64,000 nt of DNA from Acanthamoeba castellanii str. Neff (taxonomy: Eukaryota > Discosea > Longamoebia > Acanthamoebidae): the NCBI RefSeq assembly GCF_000313135.1, contig NW_004457606.1, forward strand, positions 1 through 64,000, in the 5' to 3' direction. Each line of letters begins with the position of its first letter. The first letter of the stretch is position 1. Positions 1-10,775 of this stretch are shown one piece after another. The position numbers were made by a program, and so were the translations under genes. The notes below the pieces were generated by a model. It did no database searches and was not told the origin of the DNA. It was given only the letters and a program-made list of their open reading frames with translations.

Positions 1-471
1 TAACCAACGCAGACTACGAGGCGCCCACCGAGGAACAGATCGTGGCGTTCATGAAGGAAGCGAGCGACCATCAAGTCGGGCTACGGCGTCGTGGCCCACT
101 GCCACAAGGTGCGACCTTCCCACCCTCCTCCTTCCTGACCGTAGACGTCGGCTTCAAATGGAACTGGTGGTGCTCTCCCTGGCTGCGTCATACGCAGGGC
201 TATGGGCGTACGGGCACCATCCTCGCGTGCTACCTCGTCGGCGAAGAGGGCCTGCAGCCGCAGCAGGCCATCGACCTGGTCCGAGAGAAACGGTGCGCAG
301 CACCCTGGCGGCTCTGATGTGAGTGTTGTCAAGTTCGTTGACAGTTGCATCTGCGCCCGCAGGCCAGGGTCGATTGCGAGGACCCAGGAGCAGGTGGTGC
401 ACATCTATCACAAGTACTGGCTCCCCCAGCATGGCGGCGGCCATGGAGAGCGGGGCCAGGCAATCCGGTGA
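1..471 (+). CDS. Dual-specificity phosphatase, DUSP23-like, 3' part
   Basis: This is the 3' end of a small cysteine phosphatase that would remove phosphate from protein Tyr/Ser/Thr; the 5' part lies outside the window. Joining exons 1-108, 198-292 and 363-471 gives the active-site loop HCHKGYGRTG, which matches HCxxGxxRTG with catalytic Cys and Arg. The join then runs into RPGSIARTQEQV, typical of the DUSP23 C-terminus. The introns are 109-197 (GT..AG) and 293-362 (GT..AG); the first splits the active-site loop. Upstream, residues such as EEQIVAFMKEASDH are in a different frame from VVAHCHK, with a one-base shift near 62-75 and no splice sites to explain it. Either the gene is damaged or there is a sequence error. 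The family call is firm; the integrity of the gene is not. Confidence 0.75.
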
Positions 472-566
472 TGACAGGGTCACCCTGCAATGTTTGAATC
501 ACCACCATTGAGCAGGGCGGTGTTGCTGGAATGCACACATTCATATGTACTTATCATGGTAGAGGG

Positions 567-1040
567 TCAAGGCGAGAAAGTGGGTCGCGGGCACAGTCCG
601 GCCTGAGGGCGGTGGGCCGGGTCCTTCCGCTGCACCCGCTCGCGCTGCGCGGCGATCACGCCGGTGAAGGTCGAGAACGGCGAGCCCACGAAGAAGTCGG
701 TCAGCGCACACACGGCCATCTCCGTCACCAGGCGCGCCGAGCTCTGGCAGTGCTGGGGCCACTTGACGGGTCGCAGCCCATCTCGGTGCCGCCGGGCAGG
801 TTGGCCACCAGGTACCCCAGCTCTGTGGTGGCGTTGGCGTTGGTGGCCACACAAAGAGCCATGGTCTTGATCTCGGCCACCACGGCCTCCGGCGTTGGTT
901 GCCATTGCGCCAGGTCCTCGCGCCGCACGTGCACATCGACACCTTGGTCGCGGTGGCCTCATGGTGGCGGTGGTGGTGTCGAGCGGGCGCAGGCTGGCCA
1001 GCACAGGTACCAAACCACCTGCAACCAGGGCTGTGGCCAA
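567..1040 (-). CDS. Fucosyltransferase-like glycosyltransferase fragment
   Basis: Read on the minus strand, the segment around 934 contains VDVHVRREDLAQW, which resembles the H-x-R-R-x-D nucleotide-sugar motif of O-/alpha-1,6-fucosyltransferases. Further down, MAVCALTDFFVGSPFSTFTG resembles the C-terminal ADxFVGSxxSTFS motif of the same superfamily. The two segments are in adjacent frames, and one missing base between about 760 and 790 would join them; I see no usable intron there. The N-terminal half cannot be followed past about 1040, close to where the LINE 5' region begins, so the gene may be truncated by the insertion. The stop is at 567. The assignment rests on motifs only, and the substrate is unknown. 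Confidence 0.45.
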   Translation of the reverse strand: MATALVAGGLVPVLASLRPLDTTTATMRPPRPRCRCARAARGPGAMATNAGGRGGRDQDHGSLCGHQRQRHHRAGVPGGQPARRHRDGLRPVKWPQHCQSSARLVTEMAVCALTDFFVGSPFSTFTGVIAAQRERVQRKDPAHRPQAGLCPRPTFSP

Positions 1041-1798
1041 GAAATAGGCATTTCTTTTCTATTTCAATAGGCATCAGGCAAGAGGCAGCTCTTGGAGCTC
1101 GGCGGGAGAAAAAAAAGATGGAGGCAAGGAGGAGGACGCAAGAGAGGCTCACATTCGCGAACAACGTAGGCATGGACGTTGCCATGCCCGAGCGTACTAG
1201 GCCGCTCGTTAAGCCAAAACTAGTTGCGACCACGTCAGTCGTGCAATTGAAGAACAGTTTCATTAATCGCGCAACATCTCGAACGCCCTCAATCTCCAAA
1301 CCCGACCGATACAATACACCGACCCCCGAACAACACGACTATAGTACACCCCCCCATAGATTTAATAAAACAATCAAAACCATCTACATTATCACATCGA
1401 AAAAACACCCCACTCGCATTGCAACCGAATCCCACCCAATCGGATTGAGCCTAAACACCAAACCACCACCAAAACCAATAACAAAACACACCGATGCCTC
1501 ACAACACCGCCACGCACACCACGCGCAACCCGAAACAACAACACCGACCCCACAAACACACCCCAAAACCCCCTCAACGCCCACCCCACACACCGCTACA
1601 CCCCCAACCACAAAACACGTGCTCCCCAGTACACACACCCCGCTCACAAACCCCGTGGCCTATACCGGGTCGCTCCGCCACAACGTAGCCCGACCGCCAA
1701 TCACCACAACCCGGCCCCCCTTAAATAAGAACCCACAACCTCCCACACCACCCCACTACCACACTCGCCCACGCACCAACTGCACAACAAGCAACCCA

Positions 1799-2922
1799 AT
1801 GGAGGCCCCGACCAACAAGAGAAGGCGGAAGGACGATGAAGACGAGCCCAGCACGAGCGACGAGGAGAAAGACCAGGAGGAAACCCAACACTCCAGCCCT
1901 GCCCTAATCATCGCGGAGATCGAACGTTCCAAGATCATCGAGACGGACGCCAGACTCAAGAAGATGGGCATCACCTACGATCAACATCAACTCCGATACC
2001 TGAATTCGACCAAGACGCTCTACGTCCAGATCCCGGAGGACAAGGTCGAGGCCATCACCGAACACGTCCGCCGCCACCTTGGATGGGGCTCCGTCTCGAC
2101 CGGCGACTTCCCCAGCACGGCTGACGACCAAGAAAACGACCAAGATACGCACCTGTTCCTCGGCCTCCGTCTACCCGAAGGACACAAGAAGGGAGTCGAG
2201 AAAAACGACGTCATCCTCGCAGCGAAAAAGAAGGGCATCACCCTGGCCACCACCGACTTTGACCTCGAATTCTACAACTCCCGCAACTACAGGATCCGAA
2301 TGGCAGACGAGAAGCTGGCCAATGATCTCCGCCACCAAGCAAACTTCATCCTCCACGGAGTCGACGTCTCAATCACCTCGTGGAAGAAAAACCGATACCA
2401 GGAGTACTTCTCGGTCACCATTGCCAACATCGGGAACCACGTCAACCGCACCGAGCTAGTCCGCCTCGCCTCCGCCTACGCCGGGGAACCAGCCATGTCG
2501 GCCACCCATCTGAAGGACGACTACGGCCTGCTCAGGCCGGTCTCGATCATCGGATTCCTCACGCCCCAAGGACAAGCCAAGGCCCTCGAACTTAATGGTA
2601 ACCCCACCAACCAGACCCCAACCCACAACACCCCCCCGCCCCACCCCAACACCAACACACCCACACGACCAACCACGCAGGAAAGAAGAAGAGGATGGGC
2701 CGACACAAGGAACCCCTCAAGGTCACACGCACCCTCACCAACGACGAACGAGACAAGTTGGACAAGGAACGTGAGGAACGTAAGACATCCAATGCCGGCC
2801 GAGCCCAGCACAAGCGCAGTGCAGCGGAACGCAGGAGAATACAAGCAGCCCAACGTGAGGAAGAGTACCGCAAAGCCAGAGAACACGTTGAAGAGGACGA
2901 CACCCCAATCTTCCACGACTAG
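1799..2922 (+). CDS. LINE ORF1 (gag-like RNA-binding protein), one-base frameshift
   Basis: ORF1 starts at ATG 1799 with a Lys/Arg-rich and then acidic N-terminus (MEAPTNKRRRKDDEDE). A globular region follows from about residue 35 to 260, with alternating hydrophobic and charged residues as in an RRM-like fold. A Pro/Thr/Asn linker comes next. From about 2650 the protein-like reading continues in the next frame as a highly charged Lys/Arg/Glu helix (for example ERDKLDKEREERKTSN) ending at TAG 2920-2922. The switch needs one extra base in or near a run of seven Cs around 2630. I see no zinc knuckle. The role in coating element RNA is inferred from position only. Confidence 0.65.
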
Positions 2923-3001
2923 GCCCCTGCCCAGTACATCTGCCAGGACTCCGACCATTAATAAAACAGCCTCCATTCTTGTTGCACTCACCCTCCTCCT
3001 T

Positions 3002-6000
3002 ATGCTGGCCCCAACGACACTCGCCACACCGACCAACCACCCCAACAGCACCCAACACATAAACGAACTAAAGCACCTTAACATCACATACACCTACCAC
3101 ACCCAAACACTCGCCATGCCCACGCTCGCGCCCATCACACGCAAACGAAGAAAAACAAAAACCAAACACGCTAACCACAGCCAAACAGCAACAACAGCAA
3201 ACAGCGGATGGACCACGCTCGCCGTAACCCTCCTGATCCTATCCCTAATCCCAGGCGCGGCAGCCAACAACACCGACATCGACTACAACGCCCCAATGTC
3301 CAACATCGCCGTCACAACTGTCGCCGGCATCGCCACCCTTAACATCGTCTCCATTAACATAAACCGACGGATATCGTCACTCTTCGACATCGACAAGTTG
3401 ATGATCAAGAAAAAATGGGACATAGTGCTGATACAAGAAACAGGCGTAGTCAAGAACAACCAACACCATACGGAAACTACACACAAATCAATCAGCCGCA
3501 GACTCGTTAACAACATCAAATTCAACTCCCCAACGCAGGCCAGCCTTAACAACAAGAAGATTAAACGCAAGGAGGGTATACTCCACCACAAACTCAAAAA
3601 GGGCCTAATCACACACGAACAATTCAATACCCAAATAAAATATCTCCCAAACGATCGCGCGGACCCGGCCGGAGGCACGGCGATCATGACAAGACCAGAA
3701 ATCACCAACCAAATCCTACACCACAGTATCACAAGCACCCACAAAACAGGAACAAAATATACGAACACAAGAATCATGGCCGCCTCACTCCGAATAAACG
3801 GTCGCAACACTGTCCTGCTCAACATCTATGGACCTGCCAAAACCATAACCAAGAAGTCCCGCTGGTTCACTAATAAACTGTGCCCTATCGCCACGGACGT
3901 CACCCGCAACGGGTGGGACTTGGTGATCGGCGGGGACTTCAACGCAACTCGAACCCAGCTCGACAAATGGTCCTCTGGCACTAACCGGCCACACAAACCC
4001 ACGCCGGGGCTAGAAACAATGATCGACTCCCTAGCCCTCCACGACGTATGGCGCGAGGAGCACCCCAAGGTAATCGAACACACCTACACTAAACTCTCTG
4101 CCCACACAGAGGCCCCCATACACCACCGCCAGGAAGGCCTGGCAAACCTGCCACAAACCATCCTCCGGTACATAGGCCGCAAGCTCAACACAACAGACAA
4201 ACAGGCATTGGCCAAAACATGCTCCAGTATATACCACAAAATCAATAAACACACCATCCACGCATCCAGAATCGATCTTTTCCTCATGAGCAAAACCACA
4301 CCAATCACAACCCAAATTGACCACTCGGGCAGCATCACATCAGATCACGCCCCAATAATAACCACCCTCGGAATTACCAAAAAACCGACCACACACAAAC
4401 CAACGATCAACTCCACCAGACGCTACAACTCCCACAAGCTCAAAAACAACACCACCAAAACTGACATGCAAACACACATCGACTCGCAAATCACGCTCAT
4501 GGACAACCGCGACACCCGCAGTCCCAGTGACAAAATCAAATGGATCACGCAAACCACACAGGAATGGTGTAACAAAAACATCCGATCAACGCCAAGCCCC
4601 AAACACAGGAGAAACACCGAACTGGGAGACCAACGCAAATTCCTAAAGAAAATGGTAAAATCGCAAAGACACATCACACAAGCGATCACCAGAAACGAAC
4701 GACCGACCATCACGGCGGCCATGCTAAAGCTTGACAAAGCCCCGGAGTGGGCTCATGTTCCCTTACCCGAAACCTTGGACCGAGCTAGTGCGCTCGCATA
4801 CCTCCATGAAGTGAACGCCAAAAAAGCAGCCGCCAACAAGAAGCTCAAAACAGCCGCGAGCGAAACACGTAGCAAACACAAGTCAGACCAGTTCAACAAG
4901 CTGGTGACACTGCACCGCTCAGACACAAAACGATTCTGGCAACTCATAAACGGAAAGCGCAAAAAACATAAAGGAATTTCAGCAGCCACCACCATCATCA
5001 ACGGCGCGCGAACCCTTGTGCGAGCACAGGAAGATATAATGAACACCTTCCACCAATACTGGTCAAACCTCTATGCGCCCAGTCCCACCTCACACGCAGA
5101 CACACCATGGCTCAACCATACCAAAACCGTCAAGGCGAACACCGAGTTCCTCCTCACAGCACCCATCACCGAAGCAGAATACCAAACAGCTCTGCATAAC
5201 CTACGACAAGGCGCACCAGGCACAGACAGCCTCACTCCGCTATCCTGCAAGCCCTACCAAGCGCCGCACACTTCATAATACGCAAAGCCATGAGCGACAT
5301 CATCAACAAAGGAGAAAAATTGCCAGAGGAGTGGCAGCAAGCCAGAATGACACTTATCCCAAAAGATGGAACACCACACGACCCAGCCAACTACCGCCCC
5401 ATCTCCCTACTACAAGTGATGTACAAACTATTCACCTCCATCATCACAAATCGCCTATCGCTAGCCGTCAATCCCCATGTCCTCAGCCCCAGCCAAATGG
5501 GCTTCCGGAAGGGCATGTCATTGACCACCCCCCTCCATGCAATCATAGACACAATAGAGGAAGCAAACACATCCAACAAGGAGCTCCACTTGGTCTTTGT
5601 GGACTGTAAGAAAGCATTTGACTCAGTAAAGCACGAGGCAATGATCGCCACACTCAAAAACTATGGTGTTGGGGAACAATTTACCAATCTAATTGGGGAA
5701 CTATACTCCAGCAGCAATGCCCACTTCATCCTCAATGGGGAGCGCAGCAAGGACTTTGACATTGCACGAGGCGTTCGACAAGGTGACACCCTGTCCCCGC
5801 TCCTGTTCTCCCTCACAATTAACCCCCTGCTTGACTGGATAAACACAGGCCCAGAAGGGTACACCTTCAACCAGGGCCTGCGCCTGGCCACCGTGGCCTA
5901 CTGCGATGACCTAGTCCTGCTCGGGGCAACCGCACACCAAATCAACACTATATTCTGCAAACTAAATAGGTTCTGCCAATGGGTAGGCCTTGAGATCAAC

Positions 6001-8316
6001 CCATGTAAATCTGCATACACTAACAACCTGAGTGTGATCAAGAAAGCGAGTAGCATGCCCGCCCACCTTCCAGTACCAGTATCCAATGATGACGGTACTG
6101 TATCCGTCACCCAGATCACCAATATCTCCCATGACACCCCATACAAGTACATGGGCGTCTTCCTACGTGCTGACCTAAACTGGGACAACCAGAAATCACA
6201 CCTCGCGAGCAAGCTCAAAAACTTCCAATACGCCCTCCGCAACAGGAAACTGACTGCTGACCAAAAAGTGATAGTGAGCAACATGATCAGCAACAGTTAC
6301 ATAGCATACAGCATGGCCGCAATACACTACAACCAGAAATGGTTAGCCGATATGGACCGCTGTACCGCGATCACCATCAATAAAGCCTTAGGTCTACACG
6401 CCCGCTCCAACCAAAAACCACTCTTCCTCGAACCAAGCAGGGGGGGCAAGGGCCTGGTATCACTGGTAGACCTGCAAGACGCCATCACCTGCAGCCAGAC
6501 GGCCATAGAAATGAACTCCCATACCCTCAGCGCGCTCACTACACAAAACACCTGGTACTCAGCCATGCGATCTGACCACACCACAAACACACATGTCAAG
6601 GAAGCGCTGCAATGCAACAAACTAGTAATCCACACCAAGATAAATGACCCCAACATCATAGGCAACCACATGGACTTCCGTGAACTTGCAGCAGAGCTGC
6701 TCTGCCAAGGCTATGTAAAGTGGTCTGACATCACCACAGGAAATATGATCAGCAGGTTCAAACTGGAGTGCTGCCTGGGCTGCAGCACAACAGATGACGA
6801 GTACACATCCCTCCTAACCAAGGCCTGCCCCCCAGGAACCATCAGGATCAAAGACTCATTACTCAAGGGCACGATCTGCCCTCCAACCACCACCCCACGG
6901 ATTCACCACAAGCTCAGCACAGAAGAGAAAGAAATGTCGCTCATCCACCACCCTACCAAAACCATCTTCGTCTTCACAGATGGATCATGCTCCAACCACA
7001 GGTGCAGCATCAGAGTCTACTACAGTAAAAACTCTCCCAGGAACTGCAGCGCCTCGGCCTTCCTGGCCCCCACATCCACAGTTGCGGAACTCCTGGCCAT
7101 AGAAGAAGCGCTGAAGGTGTGTCCAATGGACTACAACATCCACATCATCACGGACTCCAAGTCTGCCATAAATATAGTGCAAAACTATCCCACATGGCCC
7201 TTGCCTAAGCAATGCAAGGTCATTGCCAGACCAATGGTCCTGCGCATCCAGACGATCCGCAAACGACTAGCTAACAATTACAGCATCAGCATCAGCCTCA
7301 CACACATCCCTAGCCACATTGATGATAAGAAAGCCGCCGCCAAACGCAACGGACCGGACGCGCTCTACAAACTAGAACTCAAGATCAAGGAGCTGGAGCT
7401 CCTTCTCCCCAGCAAGATCAATCAGTACTTCAATGGAAATGAGAAAGCCGACAAGCTAGCCAAGGAGGGCATCGACATGCCCCCTGTCATTGCGAAGTGG
7501 GAAATACAAACTGGCTCCGAACAGGCCACCATTTTCAACCTCGAGGGTGTACCCATCGAAGGCGGTGTCCGCAGACACGTGCTACACACACGGCAAAACG
7601 CTAGACCAGGTCCGAGCCGCACCACCACAAACGCCTCACTCACAACAAAAGTACAACATAACCCAAAGGCCGCTTCTGCGTCCAACTTCATTTACAAGAC
7701 CCTAAACAGGTCACTTCCAACCAAAGACTCAGCTCACCACCTATTCTGGAACAAGAACACAGCTGGCTCCCCGCCCACACCCAAAGGAATCCCCGCATAC
7801 GCCCAGACCGTAAGAACCGAAGCACGCCGATGGCTCACCAAGCAGACCATATATGCCGACCAGCTGTGCCCATCCTGCGGATCCAAGGAAACACAGGACC
7901 ATGCCCTGAGCGAACAGTGCGCCCTGACCCTCGCTAGCAAAACCGCGCTTGCCACAACCACCCAGAACATTATAGCAACGGCAGCTAACGCTAACAACAA
8001 CCACTCCAACCGGCTCCCCCCGTGGTACGGCTCGGCGGTCACCCCTGCCCTAGATGTCTCAATCCCCCACTTCGACGACCTCAGCGGTTACGACCACACA
8101 CTGGGCAAAACAGGACACGTCCCCAAAGCCCTCCCCAAGGCACTCGCCTACTTTGGTATTACCGGAAGCAAGGCGGAGGACGTTGCAGTGGAGCTGTGCG
8201 CCGCGGTCCTCGCGCACCACCACGAATTATGGCGCAAACGATGCAGCCTGCTCTACGAACCGACAACCCTTAAGAAGGCAAGCGACAAAGCGTTCACAGA
8301 AACAAACGGCGGTTAA
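3002..8316 (+). CDS. LINE ORF2: AP endonuclease, reverse transcriptase, RNase H; one-base frameshift
   Basis: This ORF is the polyprotein that nicks the target, copies RNA and trims the template. Endonuclease motifs are seen at about 3350-4370: SININ, IQET, GGDFNAT, SRIDLFL and SDHAPI. Reverse-transcriptase motifs at about 5380-6000 include NYRPISLLQV, VFVDCKKAFDSV, GVRQGDTLSPLLFS and the catalytic YCDD (in place of YADD). RNase H at about 6965-7480 has FTDGS, AELLAIEEAL, ITDSKSA and NEKADKLAKEG, so all four acidic residues are present. A CPSCGS...H...C cluster lies near 7866-7920. The frame shifts at about 5240, where one missing base would restore it. The start is uncertain: ATG 3002 or 3296. 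Two hydrophobic segments precede the endonuclease. Confidence 0.85.
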
Positions 8317-8366
8317 ACCCCGAACCCCCGAAAAACCGGTGTGCACAGGGGGGGTAAAACCTCTGA

Positions 8367-8419
8367 CCCGCCACGGCGGGCACCCTGTCGCCGTCTTCAA
8401 AAATCAAAAATCAAAAATC
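8367..8419 (+). repeat. LINE 3' terminal hairpin and TCAAAAA tandem repeat
   Basis: A perfect 6-bp stem (CCCGCC / GGCGGG) sits about 17 bases upstream of about three direct TCAAAAA units. A 3' hairpin followed by short tandem repeats is the arrangement used by LINEs whose reverse transcriptase recognises the RNA 3' end. That function is inferred here. Confidence 0.7.
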
Positions 8420-8426
8420 TCTCGTC

Positions 8427-10641
8427 ATGCCGCGACCTGCAGTCCTCTTGTGGGTGCTGGCCATCGTCACGGCCGCGGCACTGCCCCTTTTTGCTCAGCC
8501 GGCTGGCCTTCTGCAGGAGCTCACTCACGGCTACTTCAGCCAAGGTATTGCATTTACACTGAAATAAAAATAACAAATTAAAACAATAATATTATAAAAT
8601 AAATAAAATAAACTTGCTGGCAGGTAGCGTGGAGAGGGTGGAGGCCAAGGGCACAGAGTTTGCAACTGCGCTGGCACGGGACAGGAGGCCCGTGGTGCTC
8701 ACCGACACCGGAGCCGCACGGTGGCGTGCCATGGGTCTCTGGACGCCGCAGTACTTTTGCAGCGCATCGGACGCTAGCGGCGTGGAGCAAGTGAGCGTGC
8801 CCGTCTTCAAGCACACGTGCGTCTCCTTGGAACTACAACCCGCACACGCACACGCACACGCACGACCGCACACGCGCACGCGCACTCAAGTGGGCTCGGA
8901 AGCATTGCAGAAAGAGGATCTTCACGTGGTTCACGGAGCAGAGCCCGATGGCGGGCCTCGCCGCGCTTGGCTGGCAACCGCCCCACACCAAGACCAGGCG
9001 CTCTCTCTGCCAATTCTGGCGCGAAGCCCATCCGTCCCTCTTCACCGACCTCGGTAGGCGTCTTCACCACTTTGCTCACGACACACACGACACGACCAAC
9101 GACACGACACGACACACACCATGACCTAAAGATTGGCTCTACTTTGACAGGCGCCGTCACCTTGTCGGACGACAGCAACGCGACAGCCCATGGCGCGCCG
9201 CTCGAACAGCTCCACGCTGCCGAGCACGCAGCTGGTGGCTTTGGCACCACGACGCGAGTAGCCACGCCCGCGAGCTACATGTACCTGAGCTGCCCGCTGG
9301 CGACGTTCCCCGAGCTGGCGCAGGACGTGGACCCGTTCGACTTCCTGGTCGTACCGAGGGAGTGGCGACCGCCCTCGAAGGGCGAAGGCGAAAACGAAAA
9401 CGAAAGCGAAGACGAAGGTGAGGGTGGGGAGTCAGGCAGGTTCGACCCGAGTCGACACGACGTCAACCTGTGGATGGGTACCGCGGGCGTCACTGCGCAG
9501 ACCCACTACGACTGCTCGCACAACCTCTACGTCCAGGTACGTAGCTCACGACACCCCGCTCGTGTGCATTGGCGACAACTGAGCCGCACTCGCACGACCG
9601 CACACGCACATATGTGAAGGTGCACGGCACGAAATCATTCATTCTGTCGCCGCCATCCGAGCACGCGAAGCTGCACCTGTTCCCGGAGCTTCATCCGTCG
9701 AGGAGGCAGTCGCAGGTGGACTTCTTGGCCGAGCCCGATCGCCTCCGCTCCGTCTTCGCCAACTTCGACCACAACATCACCGGCTATCAGGTACAGTTGC
9801 CAATCACGATCGATCAAGGACCGAACAACGACTGAGCGTAGTGCGTGTGTGCTCACACAGGCGGACCTGAGTCCGGGCGACGTGCTCTACATTCCGCCGT
9901 TTTGGTTCCATCGCGTGATGGCCACGTCAGACGACAGCATCTCCGTCAACATGTGGTCCACCTCCAAGGTGCACCTCACATGTAAACCGCACACGGCACA
10001 CACGGCACACACGGCGCACGCTGCGTGTGGCACACACGGCGCCCCTGCGTGTGGGCCACTACTAACAATTTATCGCACCCCGAACCCCACGGCAGGAGGA
10101 GGACGTCTACAACGAGCTCGAGTACCGAACCCCGGTCCCGTTCGAGTCGGACTGGAGCGACGCCCAGCTGCGCATCGCGCTCCGCAAGTACATCCTCCTC
10201 CTGGCCCGCCACCACCTCGCGCGCGCCACCGCCAACGACGGCCGCCCCCCGGACACTGCCGCATCCCGTGATGAGCTGCGGGCGGCGGCGCAGTTCGTCA
10301 GCAGCTTCGTGGCCCGGTCCTACGCGCCGCTTTTCGCACAGCGCGACGAGTCGGACGTGGCGTGGTGCGACCCGACGACGGACAAGGCGACGACTACGAC
10401 GCCGCTGGCGAAGAGCGAACGAAAAAAGCTGGCGACGTGGGCCAGGTCGAAGGCGTTAGAGGACCGGCTGGAAAGGGGCGCCCGACGGGTGGTGGACCTG
10501 CTGGCGCAGCTCGAGCCCGAGCCCGGTGATGGCGACACAAGCGTGCGCGAGCTCCTGCTCCTGCGCTACGTGGAGATGATTGCCAACTACTTCCTCTCCA
10601 CGGAGCGTGTTCATCGCTTCTTTCTTTGCTGCTTTGCCTGA
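8427..10641 (+). CDS. JmjC/cupin-8 oxygenase with signal peptide
   Basis: This is a predicted 2-oxoglutarate/Fe(II) oxygenase of the JmjC (cupin-8) family, 554 residues. The seven exons I read are 8427-8544, 8624-8816, 8911-9053, 9151-9536, 9620-9790, 9861-9968 and 10096-10641; their summed length is a multiple of three. The N-terminus (MPRPAVLLWVLAIVTAAALP) is a signal peptide, so the enzyme should act in the ER/secretory path or outside, not on chromatin. THYDCSHN gives the iron ligands His270 and Asp272, and GDVLYIPPFWFHRV gives the second His (about 354). The linker GEGENENESEDEGEG is acidic. The C-terminal 180 residues are helical, without a family I recognise. The ATG lies 7 bp after the LINE end, so the LINE occupies the promoter/5' UTR position. 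Confidence 0.8.
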
Positions 10642-10775
10642 CCCACCGGCCACGCCGTGTACACAATAATTCATGAATTGCTACAATTATATATATATAT
10701 CGTGTTTAATTGTAGCAATGCAGGCTTCAATAAAAATTAGTTTGCATAATAAAACAAGAAATAAAACCAAAACCG

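Larger units (their letters stand above)
1290..8419 (+). mobile_element. LINE (non-LTR) retrotransposon, APE-RT-RNase H type
   Basis: This is a nearly complete non-LTR retrotransposon with two ORFs. ORF2 carries, in order, an apurinic endonuclease, a reverse transcriptase, RNase H and a terminal CCHC-like cysteine cluster, the order of the I/Tad group of LINEs. The 3' end is a short palindrome, CCCGCCACGGCGGG at 8367-8380, followed by about three TCAAAAA units at 8397-8419 and no poly(A). The 5' border is uncertain: an A/C-rich, G/T-poor leader starts near 1260-1300. I did not find a target-site duplication. Both ORFs carry an apparent one-base deletion, so this copy is either defective or mis-sequenced. 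It abuts the JmjC gene, whose ATG is at 8427. Confidence 0.88.

Noticed and set aside
1..471. Calling the DUSP23-like gene a pseudogene because of its frame break
   Set aside because: The catalytic loop and splice sites are intact, and similar single-base breaks occur in essential genes in this window, so sequence error is more likely.
1084..1314. A minus-strand hydrophobic peptide (VSLSCVLLLASIFFFSRR) that might be the membrane anchor of the fucosyltransferase-like gene
   Set aside because: It is in another frame, with no splice sites linking it to the motif region, and may belong to the LINE leader.
899..5278. A single 1459-codon ORF joining LINE ORF1 and ORF2
   Set aside because: The region 899-1798 is leader or host sequence. 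From about 2650 to 2922 the protein-like frame is a different one that ends at a proper stop. The long frame is open because G/T-poor DNA has few stop codons.
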